Part shown: positions 42,906-52,324 of the stretch, piece by piece
Numbering within the stretch: position 1 is the first letter of the stretch
How the letters are laid out: the number at the start of each line of letters is the position of its first letter
Assembly: GCA_964476595.1 (NCBI GenBank)
Contig: CAYZCL010000104.1
Span: 1 to 64,000 of the forward strand
Origin: JALSRD01 sp964476595
Lineage (GTDB): Bacteria > Desulfobacterota > Desulfobacteria > Desulfobacterales > JALSRD01
Direction of reading: 5' to 3'
Length of the DNA: 64,000 nt
Notes under the pieces: generated by a model
What the model saw: only the letters and a program-made list of their open reading frames with translations
What the model was told of the DNA's origin: nothing
Databases searched by the model: none
Program-made: the position numbers and the translations under genes

Positions 42906-45008
42906 TCAGAAACTGCCGGATTTCGTCGAGGGCGCCGCCTCGACCGGTTTGTCGACCGCCCCGCCCTGCGGCCGAATCGGTTCTTTCACCGCCTCGCCGG
43001 GAGAGATCCGCCGGGGCGGGGGAATCTCCCCGGAAGGAGGACTCTTCAGGCCCCTCTCGTACATCTTGATGTGACCGCTCTTGATGCGGTCGATGTACCC
43101 GCGTTTCTTCTCGTAGACGTGCAGCGCGTCCTTGGGGTTGTTGATCACGTGGGGCGTGAGAAAGATGTAGAGGTTGGACTTTTCGCCCGAGTTGGCCCGG
43201 GATCGGAAGAGCCAGCCGATGAGCGGCACGCTGCCCAGGCACGGCAGCTTGTAGTCCGCCGTGACGCCCAGGTCTTCGATCAGCCCCCCGAGCACCACGG
43301 TGCCCCCGTCGCGCACGATCACCGTAGTGTTGATGTTGCGTTTGAGCGTGGTGGGACGGAAGTCGGTGGTGGACTCCAGCGCCGTGACCTCCAGCGAGAT
43401 GTTCAGGCGGACCATGTTGTCCTTGCTGATGATGGGGGTCACCTTGAGCATCTTGCCCACGTCGCGGTACTCGAAGGAACTGAAGGTCTCGTTGTTGGTG
43501 GTGGTGGACTTGGTCTGGAAAGGGATGTTCTTGCCCACCATAATGCTGGCCTCCTGGTTGTCGGTGGTCAGGATCTGGGGGGTGGACAGGATGTTGACGT
43601 CGCGGTCTTTCTGGTAGGCCTGCACGATGGCCGAGATGTTGGGAAAGACGAGGTTGCCGATCTTCAGGGCCGGCCCGAAGATGCCCATGGAGAAGCCGGG
43701 CGGCAGGGGGATCGTGGCCCCGTCGCCGGGCGCCAGGCCCTGGTAGCCGTCGTCGCCGGGCATGGCCCCCAGCGAGCCGCCCGAAAAACCGGCCCCGGCG
43801 ATGGCCTTGCGGCCGCGCACGTTGACCTGGTCGCCGAGCACCCACTCGGTGCCCAGGCGGAAGTCTTTCGTCACGTTGACCTCCATGATCAGCGCTTCGA
43901 TGTAGACCATGGCCCGCGGGATGTCGAGCTTGCGGATGATGTCCTCGAGGACGGCGTAGTCCTCCTTCTTGGCGGTAATGATCAGGCTGTTGGTGGCCTT
44001 GTCGGCCGTAATCTTGACGTCTTCGGAGATGGCCGACGGTTGCGTTTTGCCCTTCTTAGCGGTGGTTTTCTTCTTGGGCATCTCCTGCAGCACCTTGACC
44101 AGTTCTTCGGCCGACGCGTTTTCCAGGTAGTAGACCCGCACGCGCTCGCTGCCCTGGGGGGCCTCCTTGTCGAGCATCTGGATCAGGTTGCGGATCTTCT
44201 TGGTCTCGATCTCGCTGGCCAGCAGAATGATGCTGCCGGTGCGCTCGTCGGCCACGAAGCGCGCCACCGCGCCCGGTTCGCCCTTTTTGGGCTTGCGCCG
44301 CGTGCGGAAGACGGACTGCAGGATCTTGACCAGGTCGGCGGCATCCGCATATTTGAGGGGCATGACCGTCAGCTCCTGCCCCATGCCGGGCACGTCGACG
44401 GCTTTCAGGATCTTGAGCAGGCGCTTGATGTTGGAGTAGACGTCGGTGACGATGACGGTGTTGGTGGGCGGGTAGGCCAGCATGACGCTGCTCTTGGAGA
44501 TCAGCGGCGTGAACAGCCGGCGGATCTCGGTGGCGTCGGCGTACTTGAGCTGGATCAGCTGGGTGACGACCTTGTCTTCGGGGCGGCCGTGCTCTTCCCG
44601 CAGCAGGGTCTCGATGTTCTTGGTGCGGGCGTCGGGGGCCGGCACGATCTTGATGACCTTGCCGGCCCTGACCGTGGTGTAGCCGTGCACCTCGAGCACC
44701 GACTCGAACACGCGGTAGGCTTCCTGCACCGAAATGCGGGAAGGGGAAATGACGGTCACCTTGCCGCGCACGCGGCGGTCGATGACGAAATTCTTGCCGG
44801 TCAACTCGCTGATGAACTTGATGAAGACGCCGATGTCCACGTCGTTGAAGTCGATGGTCACGAAGCGGGTCGCGGAGTCGGCCGCCGTTTTGCGGGTGCT
44901 CTGGGCCCAGGTTGCGGCCGGCGCCAGGCAGATGCACGTGCACAGCAGCAGCCACAGTATCCACCGGGGGGCCCGCGGGGCGCCTATGTCGTCGTTTGCC
45001 GGATTCAT
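42906..45008 (-). CDS. gspD: Type II secretion secretin GspD
   Basis: A 700-residue outer-membrane secretin with a signal peptide (cleavage likely after TWA), an N0 domain (about 48-120), three N-type repeat domains with LKYADA repeats, and the secretin barrel domain (about 350-620) ending in LGSVPLIGWLFRS and NLYIFLTPHVI. A Gly/Pro-rich insertion (GAGFSGGSLG and following) lies in the barrel. The C-terminus carries a charged S-domain-like tail. The ATG at 45008 gives a clear signal peptide; a GTG at 45035 would lengthen it. It lies between gspC (26 bp) and gspE (2 bp). Confidence 0.94.
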   Translation of the reverse strand: MNPANDDIGAPRAPRWILWLLLCTCICLAPAATWAQSTRKTAADSATRFVTIDFNDVDIGVFIKFISELTGKNFVIDRRVRGKVTVISPSRISVQEAYRVFESVLEVHGYTTVRAGKVIKIVPAPDARTKNIETLLREEHGRPEDKVVTQLIQLKYADATEIRRLFTPLISKSSVMLAYPPTNTVIVTDVYSNIKRLLKILKAVDVPGMGQELTVMPLKYADAADLVKILQSVFRTRRKPKKGEPGAVARFVADERTGSIILLASEIETKKIRNLIQMLDKEAPQGSERVRVYYLENASAEELVKVLQEMPKKKTTAKKGKTQPSAISEDVKITADKATNSLIITAKKEDYAVLEDIIRKLDIPRAMVYIEALIMEVNVTKDFRLGTEWVLGDQVNVRGRKAIAGAGFSGGSLGAMPGDDGYQGLAPGDGATIPLPPGFSMGIFGPALKIGNLVFPNISAIVQAYQKDRDVNILSTPQILTTDNQEASIMVGKNIPFQTKSTTTNNETFSSFEYRDVGKMLKVTPIISKDNMVRLNISLEVTALESTTDFRPTTLKRNINTTVIVRDGGTVVLGGLIEDLGVTADYKLPCLGSVPLIGWLFRSRANSGEKSNLYIFLTPHVINNPKDALHVYEKKRGYIDRIKSGHIKMYERGLKSPPSGEIPPPRRISPGEAVKEPIRPQGGAVDKPVEAAPSTKSGSF

Positions 45009-45034
45009 TTTTCTGCAAGCAGTGTAAAGTAGCA

Positions 45035-45895
45035 CTATTCCACCTGATAATCGATGGTTTTTTCTCGCCCGCCGCGTTTGACGGTGAGCTTGACATTGGT
45101 GGCGGACTTGAGGCTCCTGTAGAATTTGAGGGCGTCGTCCACCGATTGGATGCGTTCGCCGTCCACACCCACCAGGATGTCGCCGCTGCGCAGCCCCATG
45201 CGGCTGAAAATGGAACCCGAATGGATGCCGGTCAGCCGCAGGCCGTCAGCCTTGCCGTTGGTGAAGTGGGGCCGGATGCGCACCTGCCGCATCAGCTGGT
45301 TGACGTTTTTGACGGCGCTTTCGATCTCGCTCTGCGGAACGCGCACGTGTTCCTCGGCAGGCCCCTCGCCCCCCTCGGCCCGGGCGGGCAGGCGCGGCAC
45401 CCGGCGCGAGGCGGTGCGGATCTTCTCCATTTCCAGCACTTCGTCGCGTCCGTCGACCGCCAGGATGACCCGCCCCCGCAGGATTTTCTTGACCGTGGCG
45501 TTTTCGATGCGGTCGTTTTCGCGGATCAGGCGCTGGCGCCGGTTCTTGACGTCCTCGATAACGGCGAAGGACCGCCCCCCCGGCGAGGCCACCGTGCCCC
45601 ACAGTTTCAGGTTGAGCTGGGTCGGCTGCAGCTCTTCCACGTCCACCGGTTTTTCGGCCGGCGGCGTCGAGGCCACCTCCGTGTCGGTCTTGAACAGGTT
45701 GCGCGACACGATGGCCCCGATGTCCGCCGTCCGTCGCGGCCGCAGGGCTTTGTGCGCCTGTCCTGCGACCGCGGGCGTGACGGGCAGGGCCTCCACCACC
45801 AGGTCGGCCGTCGACAGGCGGTAGAAGATTCGGACGGCGTAGTACGAGGCCGCCGTCAGCAGGATCAGGTTGACGATGACGAAAATGCGTTTCAT
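45035..45895 (-). CDS. gspC: Type II secretion protein GspC (with PDZ domain)
   Basis: A 286-residue bitopic inner-membrane protein linking the inner platform to the secretin. It has a short cytoplasmic N-terminus, a membrane helix (about 4-24), the homology region that contacts GspD N0 (about 65-150; LNLKLWGTV) and a C-terminal PDZ domain (about 200-286) with MGLRSGDILVGVDG. The ATG at 45895 directly precedes the membrane helix; upstream residues in this frame are not protein-like. It lies 17 bp after gspN. Confidence 0.9.
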   Translation of the reverse strand: MKRIFVIVNLILLTAASYYAVRIFYRLSTADLVVEALPVTPAVAGQAHKALRPRRTADIGAIVSRNLFKTDTEVASTPPAEKPVDVEELQPTQLNLKLWGTVASPGGRSFAVIEDVKNRRQRLIRENDRIENATVKKILRGRVILAVDGRDEVLEMEKIRTASRRVPRLPARAEGGEGPAEEHVRVPQSEIESAVKNVNQLMRQVRIRPHFTNGKADGLRLTGIHSGSIFSRMGLRSGDILVGVDGERIQSVDDALKFYRSLKSATNVKLTVKRGGREKTIDYQVE

Positions 45896-45912
45896 AGGCG
45901 TTGTGTTCCGCG

Positions 45913-46767
45913 TTACCGCACCGATACCTGCGGATCCCCGACGGTGCCGGAGATGCGCAGCGGCAGTCCCCGGCTGCCCACCATGCCGGCCGATACCCAC
46001 CGCAGGGCGGGGTTCTTGCGCAGGGCGGCGATGAATTCCGCGTGGGGCCGCAGGGTCAGCGACAGGTCCAGGCCGCTTTGCCCGAAAGGCGCCGCCACGT
46101 CGAGCGACCCCCGGATGGCGGCGTCGGTCTGGCGCCCCTTGGCGCGGCCGTCGGCGATGGTCAGTTGGGTCCCCTTCAGACGGAGTTTGCCGTCCACGCC
46201 GGCAAATGACAGTTCCGCCACGCCCGGGACCATTTCTTCGAGGCTGAACCTGAAGTCCTTCAGGTGGAAGCGGCCTTTGCCCGTGAGCACCCCGTTGTCG
46301 GTCAGGAAATCGACCTCGAGGCCCAGCCGTCCGGCCGGTTTCAGGTCGTCGATCCCCTGGAGCAGCGGGATCTTCGCCAGATCCAGGGCGTCGACGCGGA
46401 TGCGTCCGGCCGGCTGGTCGTCCGCGATCGCCACCTTGGCCGAGATCCTGCCGCCGTACGTGTCGCAGCGCAGGGTGTACCCCCTTCGGCCTCTAAGGTA
46501 GGCCAGCAGGTGCGGGGACACCGTGGCGCGGTCCGCCTTGAAGAGCAGGCGGCGGTCGTAACGCAGGCGGATGCCGGACAGCCGCACGCGGGCCGGAAAC
46601 GCGGGGCGCACCGCCTCGACGGTGGTGCGCAGGGCCGGGTCCAGCCGGCTTCCCAGGCTCTCCACGTAGCGCTTCACCGTGGCTGCGGGAAACAGCGCGT
46701 AGAGCAGGACGGCCGTGACGGCCAGGAAATAGAGGCCGTAGAGCACCCACGGCGGTATGCTTTTCAT
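45913..46767 (-). CDS. gspN: Type II secretion protein GspN
   Basis: A 284-residue protein with one N-terminal membrane helix (about 6-26) and a beta-rich periplasmic part like GspN of delta-proteobacterial type II systems. Similarity is modest: length, position between gspM and gspC, and segments such as VDFLTDNGVLTGKGRF. I give the ATG at 46767; a TTG at 46779 has a far better ribosome site (GGGGGAG 5-6 bp upstream) and may be the true start, adding four residues. Function in secretion is poorly defined in general. Confidence 0.75.
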   Translation of the reverse strand: MKSIPPWVLYGLYFLAVTAVLLYALFPAATVKRYVESLGSRLDPALRTTVEAVRPAFPARVRLSGIRLRYDRRLLFKADRATVSPHLLAYLRGRRGYTLRCDTYGGRISAKVAIADDQPAGRIRVDALDLAKIPLLQGIDDLKPAGRLGLEVDFLTDNGVLTGKGRFHLKDFRFSLEEMVPGVAELSFAGVDGKLRLKGTQLTIADGRAKGRQTDAAIRGSLDVAAPFGQSGLDLSLTLRPHAEFIAALRKNPALRWVSAGMVGSRGLPLRISGTVGDPQVSVR

Positions 46768-46872
46768 CTTCGGTGCCAACGCAACTCCCCCGACGGCCAA
46801 AAAGTGCGTGTGTTCATCTCTTCACAGCGGGCCGACAGGTCTTTGCCTGCACGGCGCATGCGGGTGGGCGCC

Positions 46873-47403
46873 TCAGAGCACATAGGTTTCCACCAGCAGC
46901 ACGGCGTCGATGCGTTTCTGCCGTTTCCCCTGGCGGGTGACTGAGAGGCGCTTGATGAAGATGCTCTTGTTGGCGGTCTCCACCCGTTTGAGGAATTCGG
47001 CCAGCTGTTTCAGCGTGATGGACTTGAATTTCATCTCCACACTGGCGCTCCTGAAGCCGCCCTTGCGGTGTTCCTTCACCGCCGGCTTCATGTAGCTGAT
47101 GCTCTCCTTGAGGCCGGTTTGCCCGGCCAGGCCCTCGAGAAAGGAAAACAGGGTGAACCCCTTCTCGCGGTGCATCAGGCGCGTCCGGGTCTGGTCCGCC
47201 TGGCGGCGGAGGCGTTCGTACTCGGACCTGAGCGCCAGGATTTCGGCCAGGTTCTTCTGCTGCGAGGCAATGCTGTCGCGCAGGCGCTGGCGCCTGTCCA
47301 GCAGGGGGCCCACCACGAACTGGGTCGCCACGAAGAGGGTCACCAGCACGGCCGCCGTGATGACCAGGATCTTCTCGCGTCTGCCGAGGGTCAGGTTCTT
47401 CAT
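46873..47403 (-). CDS. gspM: Type II secretion protein GspM
   Basis: A 176-residue inner-membrane platform protein with an N-terminal helix (about 13-33), a heptad-like stretch to about residue 75 and a ferredoxin-like C-terminal domain, the GspM/PilO layout. It lies between gspL and gspN and should pair with GspL. Confidence 0.8.
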   Translation of the reverse strand: MKNLTLGRREKILVITAAVLVTLFVATQFVVGPLLDRRQRLRDSIASQQKNLAEILALRSEYERLRRQADQTRTRLMHREKGFTLFSFLEGLAGQTGLKESISYMKPAVKEHRKGGFRSASVEMKFKSITLKQLAEFLKRVETANKSIFIKRLSVTRQGKRQKRIDAVLLVETYVL

Positions 47404-47470
47404 GACCGGCGGCGTCCCCGTCCCGCGGCTTTGGGTGTCTTGTCCATATCCTGCCTGTTCATGAAACCCG

Positions 47471-48928
47471 TCACGTCAGGTGCAACTTGAGTTTGAAGCG
47501 GACGCGTCGGCTGGTCTTGTCCATGTTGGCCGACGTGATGTCCACCTTGCCGAACAATTCGGATCGCATCAGGCGGTTCTTGATCTCGTCCACGGCGTTG
47601 AAAGTGTCGGTTTCGGCCGAGATCTGGACGTTGTCTCCGGTGATCACCAGCCGGGAAAACACCACGTCGATGCCGGCCGGGATGCTGCGGCTGATGTCGT
47701 CCAGGATGGCCAGGGCCGGCGCCCGCGTGCTGATGCCCTCGGGTATGCGGCGGTCGATCTCGCGCAATTTGATGCGCATCTGCTGCAGGGGGTCGACGAT
47801 GTTCTTGACTTCCGGGAAAGTCGACCGGAAAACTGCTGTGATGCGCGCGTTGAGCCGCTCCAGGCGCCGCTCCAGGACGCGCGTCTGCGAGAGCAGGTCC
47901 GCGCCCATGAGGCCGACCACCACCAGGGCCAGCAGCCCGGCCGTGACCAGCTGCCGGCGATACTGGGACCAGAAGCGGATGCGTGGCGCCGAACCTTCCC
48001 GGAAATCCAGCAGCTGCCGTCCGGGAAGTCCGAAACCGGCATACGCCAGGGCCAAGGCCTTGTCCATGCGGTGGGCACGCCAGTTTTCACCCGCACGCTC
48101 GTCGAGGGTCACGGGCAGACCGCCCGACAGGTCGGTGCGTTTGACCGGCAGGGCCAGCAGGGCCGCCAGTTCGGTTTCCAGGTTCACGTCCAGCAGGTCG
48201 TATCCGGTGATAAACGCCTGCGCGGGGCGGTAGCCGCCGGGAGTGCGTTCCGAAAAGGCGTGCAGGGTCTGGCGGATGGTCCCGGCCACGTCCGCCGCCG
48301 ACCAGGGGTGCGCGCTCCTGCGGTACACCGGGCGCACCGCCTGGATGCGGCCGCCGGTCAGCAGGAAGAGGGTCGCCGTCCGCCGGCCGATGTCGATCAG
48401 CATCCAGCGGTCGTCGTCGCTCTCCCGCCGCCCCGCCTGTTCGCCGGTCAGCAACGCCAGGGCATAGCCGGCCGGAGACACCGACACCGGGTCGAGATCG
48501 AAACTTTTCAGGCACGCCAGGTAGGCGTCGAACTCGGCCTTGACGGCCGCCGCGGCCAGCAGGGTGTTCGGGCGGGCGCCGCCCAGGCCCTGGTAGGCCC
48601 AGACGGTTTCCTCCACGGCAAAAGGCAGACTGGGTTCCAGTTCGAAGGGCAGTACCTGGCGGATCTTGCGCGCCGCCTTGAAGGGCACTTCCACGTGGCG
48701 GTAGGAGATGCGCTCGGCCGGAAAGGAGGCGCTGCAGATGACGTCGTCGATGTCCACCCGGGCACGCAGCTTTTCGAGTGCGTCCCCCAGGGCTTCTTCG
48801 AAAGGGGCATCCTGTGCCAGGGCCACGTGGGCGCAGGCCTCCACCGTGTGGGTCTTGACACCGCGTTTGAGCAGAACGGCGCCGATTCCGTCCGAGCTGA
48901 CATCCAAACCGAGAACTTTTTTGGCCAT
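47471..48928 (-). CDS. gspL: Type II secretion protein GspL
   Basis: A 485-residue platform protein. The cytoplasmic part (about 1-310) has a PilM/actin-like fold (VLGLDVSSDGIGAVLL; LIDIGRRTATLFL), a membrane helix lies near 330-350, and the periplasmic part has a PilN-like fold with coiled coil. It binds GspE and GspM. The ATG at 48928 is chosen over a TTG one codon upstream. It follows gspK by 81 bp. Confidence 0.88.
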   Translation of the reverse strand: MAKKVLGLDVSSDGIGAVLLKRGVKTHTVEACAHVALAQDAPFEEALGDALEKLRARVDIDDVICSASFPAERISYRHVEVPFKAARKIRQVLPFELEPSLPFAVEETVWAYQGLGGARPNTLLAAAAVKAEFDAYLACLKSFDLDPVSVSPAGYALALLTGEQAGRRESDDDRWMLIDIGRRTATLFLLTGGRIQAVRPVYRRSAHPWSAADVAGTIRQTLHAFSERTPGGYRPAQAFITGYDLLDVNLETELAALLALPVKRTDLSGGLPVTLDERAGENWRAHRMDKALALAYAGFGLPGRQLLDFREGSAPRIRFWSQYRRQLVTAGLLALVVVGLMGADLLSQTRVLERRLERLNARITAVFRSTFPEVKNIVDPLQQMRIKLREIDRRIPEGISTRAPALAILDDISRSIPAGIDVVFSRLVITGDNVQISAETDTFNAVDEIKNRLMRSELFGKVDITSANMDKTSRRVRFKLKLHLT

Positions 48929-49009
48929 CAAGTGGATTCTATTCGCTTTTCAGCCTGCAGCGGCGTCGCCGCGCGCCGCGGCGGCCGTCGCGGGCGGGGT
49001 TGCGCCGCG

Positions 49010-50086
49010 TCAGTCGATGCGCCAGGTCAGCACCCTGCAGGTCGTCTTTCCGCTTCTGGGATCCTGGACGCGCTGCACCACGGTGGTCACCGTCAGGGCA
49101 CGCCCCCTGGCAGTGGCCTTGGACTCGATCCGGAAAACGTCGCTGGCGGTCGTCATGATCTTCGGGTCGATTTTGAGGCCTGCGGCCCCCGGAACGTTCT
49201 GGATCCATCCGGGAGCGGATATGTCGTTGGCAAACTTGTCGTCGGAAATTTCCTGCCGATAGTCGAAGATCGCCTGCGCCAGATCCTGGTTTTCGGTCGG
49301 CAGCATGGCCGCGATCACGGGTAATGCCGCGGTATTTATATTTATTTTTCCATTGAATGTCAAGGTATTATCGTTGGGTGCGCCCGCCCCCCAGACCGTC
49401 AGGTAGGCGCCGATGCCGGGCTGCTGTTCGGTGCCGAAAAACAGCTGCGGGGTGACGCCCTTTATCTTCAGCATTTCAGGCAGGTAGGGCAGGGGGGCGT
49501 TGCGGCATGCGTAGGGCGGATCGAGTTCGCGGTAGTAGTCCGACTCGGCGCCCGTCAGGCCGGTGATGGCATCATCGTCGCCGGCGTCGATCCAGTCCTT
49601 GACGCTGTTGATGACGGTGGTGGCCTCGAAATCATCGTCCATCTCCAGCAGCGGGCCCATGATGCCCAGAAACCGCTCCCACAGCCGCTGCTGGGGGGTG
49701 TTGAAACGGTGGCCGCCGGGCGTGTCCACCAGCGCATTGACCTGAATCTTTCCCATTTCGTCCGTAATGGCGACTTCCACTTTGCCCTCTTCGAAGGGCA
49801 GCGCCTCCGTTGCCTGCTTCAGGAACAGCGGATTGGCCCAGTCTTCCTGGATGGTGTCGGTGCGCGATGTCTGCTTGTCGTGGACGAGCACGGCCATGCC
49901 CACCTGAACCCCGGACTCGGCCATGAGCAGCAGCGATGTGCGATCGCGCATCGCTGCGGCGGTGCCGAGCCCCGAGCGCGCCTGCCGATTCATTTCCAGC
50001 ACCGTGGTGACCAGCACGGTAGTCACCGCCAGCGTGATCAGCAGGGCAATGCCGCGTTTGCTGCCGGTATCGGGCGCGTGTTTCAT
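49010..50086 (-). CDS. gspK: Type II secretion minor pseudopilin GspK
   Basis: A 358-residue minor pseudopilin, the tip protein of the pseudopilus. The prepilin-like start is KRGIALLITLAVTT, where position +5 is hydrophobic rather than Glu, as is typical of GspK. A large globular domain follows with helix-hairpin-helix-like regions (e.g. INTAALPVIAAMLP). The ATG overlaps the gspJ stop (ATGA). Confidence 0.9.
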   Translation of the reverse strand: MKHAPDTGSKRGIALLITLAVTTVLVTTVLEMNRQARSGLGTAAAMRDRTSLLLMAESGVQVGMAVLVHDKQTSRTDTIQEDWANPLFLKQATEALPFEEGKVEVAITDEMGKIQVNALVDTPGGHRFNTPQQRLWERFLGIMGPLLEMDDDFEATTVINSVKDWIDAGDDDAITGLTGAESDYYRELDPPYACRNAPLPYLPEMLKIKGVTPQLFFGTEQQPGIGAYLTVWGAGAPNDNTLTFNGKININTAALPVIAAMLPTENQDLAQAIFDYRQEISDDKFANDISAPGWIQNVPGAAGLKIDPKIMTTASDVFRIESKATARGRALTVTTVVQRVQDPRSGKTTCRVLTWRID

Positions 50087-50784
50087 GGGTTCCTCGGCCC
50101 ACGGGAGACGGGCAGTTTGACGGTGGTTTCGAACTTGCGCACCTCGGGGGGACGGCCGATGGACAGGGCGATGCGCACCGCACGCGGCGTCGCGTAGCCG
50201 AATTCGTCGCGGTCCGAGTGCCAGCGCGGGTGGCGCTCGCCCTCGTGGTCGATCAGCTCCACGCTGAAGCCGTCCACGTCCCGGCACAGCAGCGGGTCGG
50301 CCGGTCCGGGTTTGACCCTCTTGTAGGGAAAGAGGGTGTCGGAGCGACGCAGCTCCGGCCGGCCGTCTTCGGCGGCCGTCACGTAGTACACGATCTGGGC
50401 GATCCCCTCGCCGGGGTGCATTCCCATGGGGGTGTGGGCCAGCGAAGTGAACCGCAGGCGCGAGAATTCGCGGCCGTCCACCACGGTGGTGTCCGCCACC
50501 AGGCGGTAGTCGGTGGGCGGGTCGTTCATGCCCGGCGGTTTGTAGTAGGGCGGCAGGGCGATGTAGATCTCCAGCAGGTCGACGACCATGCGCGCAAAGC
50601 AGGCCTGGGCGGCTTCGGTGGCGGCGTCGGAGGTCCGGATTTTTTCGCTGTTGAAAAAAACCGCCTGGAAGGAGCCGAAAACCGTGGCCATGACCACCGC
50701 GAAGATGAAGATGGCCACCAGGATTTCCACCAGGGTGAACCCGTGGCGGCGTGCAGGCGTGTCGGTCTCCGGGCGGCCCGTCAT
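50083..50784 (-). CDS. gspJ: Type II secretion minor pseudopilin GspJ
   Basis: A 233-residue minor pseudopilin with the prepilin cleavage site HG/FTLVEILVA (Glu at +5) after 15 residues, a 20-residue hydrophobic helix and a beta-rich globular domain. Both ends overlap neighbours by ATGA junctions, showing tight coupling with gspI and gspK. Confidence 0.9.
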   Translation of the reverse strand: MTGRPETDTPARRHGFTLVEILVAIFIFAVVMATVFGSFQAVFFNSEKIRTSDAATEAAQACFARMVVDLLEIYIALPPYYKPPGMNDPPTDYRLVADTTVVDGREFSRLRFTSLAHTPMGMHPGEGIAQIVYYVTAAEDGRPELRRSDTLFPYKRVKPGPADPLLCRDVDGFSVELIDHEGERHPRWHSDRDEFGYATPRAVRIALSIGRPPEVRKFETTVKLPVSRGPRNP

Positions 50785-51221
50785 TTCTCGATGAACCGGT
50801 AGGTCTGCAGGTGAAGGGTGAAGGCGTCTTCCTGGTAGGAGACGGTCATGTCGATGCGCACCAGCCGGGCGCCGGCGGCCGTCAGCAGTTCCGAATCGAC
50901 CGGTGTCGCCGTGACCCGCCAGCGGTAGCCGGGGTAGTCCTCCCCGAAATCGCCGGATTCGTCCGCGCCGTCTTCCAGGGCCGTGCTCTCCAGCGATGCC
51001 AGCCGGCCGGCGCCCAGCAGCGGCGCCAGGGTGAGGAACTGCTTCTCGGTGTTCATGGAAATGGTCTGGGACTGCATGCGGTAGACGGCGGTCAGGACGA
51101 TAGACAGGATGGCCAGGGCCACCATGATCTCGAGGAAGGTGAACCCGCTTTGCCGGCCGCGGCAGGCTGCCCGCCGGGCGCCGGCGGCCGGAAAGTCGCT
51201 GGTGGCATCGTTGTCATTCAT
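50781..51221 (-). CDS. gspI: Type II secretion minor pseudopilin GspI
   Basis: A 146-residue minor pseudopilin with prepilin motif SG/FTFLEIMVA after an unusually long 25-residue basic leader, then the conserved hydrophobic helix. It overlaps gspH by 8 bases and gspJ by 4. With GspJ and GspK it should form the tip that starts pseudopilus growth. Confidence 0.9.
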   Translation of the reverse strand: MNDNDATSDFPAAGARRAACRGRQSGFTFLEIMVALAILSIVLTAVYRMQSQTISMNTEKQFLTLAPLLGAGRLASLESTALEDGADESGDFGEDYPGYRWRVTATPVDSELLTAAGARLVRIDMTVSYQEDAFTLHLQTYRFIEK

Positions 51222-51726
51222 TGAAATCGACGAAGTGGTCGTAGAATTCGGGGCGCGGCAGAAAAGGCTCCACCAGCACCGAAAAACGCCGGTCGTTGTC
51301 GTCCTGCAGGTGGATGAACACCCGGTCCGAGTAGCCCTGCCGGTAGAAGCGCAGGACCGCCTGCGCGCCGGAGACCGTGGGGCCGCCGGCGAACGCCAGG
51401 TCCGCCCACCGCACGCTCTGCGGCGGCCGGTAGCCGTCTTCGGCCGCCGCCCGGGCCTCCTCCTCCTTCATGCCCTCGTGGGTCACCCACGCCAGCCGGC
51501 GGTCGAAATCGAAATGCAGCAGGTAGTCGCGTTGCTCCTGGACGGCCCGGCTCTTGAGCAGGGGCACCTCCACCATCAGCCAGCGGGCCGCCCGGCGGGC
51601 TTCGTCGCCCGATACCAGCACCTGGAACCGGGGCACGGCCATGAAGAGCATCAGCGTGATCAGCGCGGTGACCACCACCAGCTCGATGAGGGTGAAACCG
51701 CTCTGCCGGTCGTCGCGAACCCGCAT
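51214..51726 (-). CDS. gspH: Type II secretion minor pseudopilin GspH
   Basis: A 170-residue pseudopilin with prepilin motif SG/FTLIELVVV after nine residues (Glu +5 present). The start ATG at 51726 lies 4 bp after the gspG stop. The globular part has the beta-sandwich-like composition of GspH, with ARWLMVEVPLLKSRAVQEQ after the helix. Confidence 0.88.
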   Translation of the reverse strand: MRVRDDRQSGFTLIELVVVTALITLMLFMAVPRFQVLVSGDEARRAARWLMVEVPLLKSRAVQEQRDYLLHFDFDRRLAWVTHEGMKEEEARAAAEDGYRPPQSVRWADLAFAGGPTVSGAQAVLRFYRQGYSDRVFIHLQDDNDRRFSVLVEPFLPRPEFYDHFVDFNE

Positions 51727-51730
51727 GGTT

Positions 51731-52186
51731 TCACTCGACTTCCCAGCTGTTGATGTCCTTGTTGTTGTCCTCGCCGCCCGGCACGCCGTCGGCCCCGTAG
51801 CTGATGATGTCGTAGTCGCCGTGGGCGCCGGGACTGAGGTAGACGAAGTCGTTGCCCCAGGGATCCTTGGGGATCTTGCCCTTTTCAATGTAGCCGCCTT
51901 TGCGCCAGTGCTTGGGCACGGGGGCCGACTCGGGCTTTTCCACCAGGGCCTGCAACCCCTGCTCGGTGGTCGGGTAGAAGCCGTTGTCCAGCTTGTAGGA
52001 TTTCAGCGCAGTCTCCAGGCTTTCAATTTGGATGCGGGCTTTTACTATTTTAGCCTTTTCAGGCTCTCCCATTATACGCGGGACGATGAACGTGGCCAAA
52101 ATACCGAGAATAACGATGACCACCATAAGCTCAATAAGGGTAAAGCCGTTCGACGTTTTTAAAAATACATGTTTTCTGGCGTACAC
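51731..52186 (-). CDS. gspG: Type II secretion major pseudopilin GspG
   Basis: A 151-residue major pseudopilin. Prepilin motif NG/FTLIELMVVIVILGILA is textbook GspG, followed by the NGFYPTTEQGLQAL region and the C-terminal calcium-binding loop (YGADGVPGGEDNNKDI). I chose the GTG at 52186, because AGGGAGG lies 5 bp upstream; no ATG precedes the prepilin site in frame. It follows gspF by 138 bp, the longest spacer in the operon, and a gene of this abundance may have extra upstream signals there. Confidence 0.94.
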   Translation of the reverse strand: MYARKHVFLKTSNGFTLIELMVVIVILGILATFIVPRIMGEPEKAKIVKARIQIESLETALKSYKLDNGFYPTTEQGLQALVEKPESAPVPKHWRKGGYIEKGKIPKDPWGNDFVYLSPGAHGDYDIISYGADGVPGGEDNNKDINSWEVE

Positions 52187-52324
52187 ATTTCCTCCCTTGA
52201 CCCCCCATCCCCTCCGTGGGGACGGATCAGGCGTCAATCCATTCCAGCATGAAAAAAGATTTGTTTTTCGATCTGGTGCACACGCCGCCGTGGCACCGGA
52301 TTAATGAAAGCGAAAAAACTTCCA

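Noticed and set aside
42904..43845. A long N-terminal extension of GspE into gspD.
   Set aside because: It is an Arg/Gly/His-rich shadow of gspD; GspE begins normally at 42903 or 42879.
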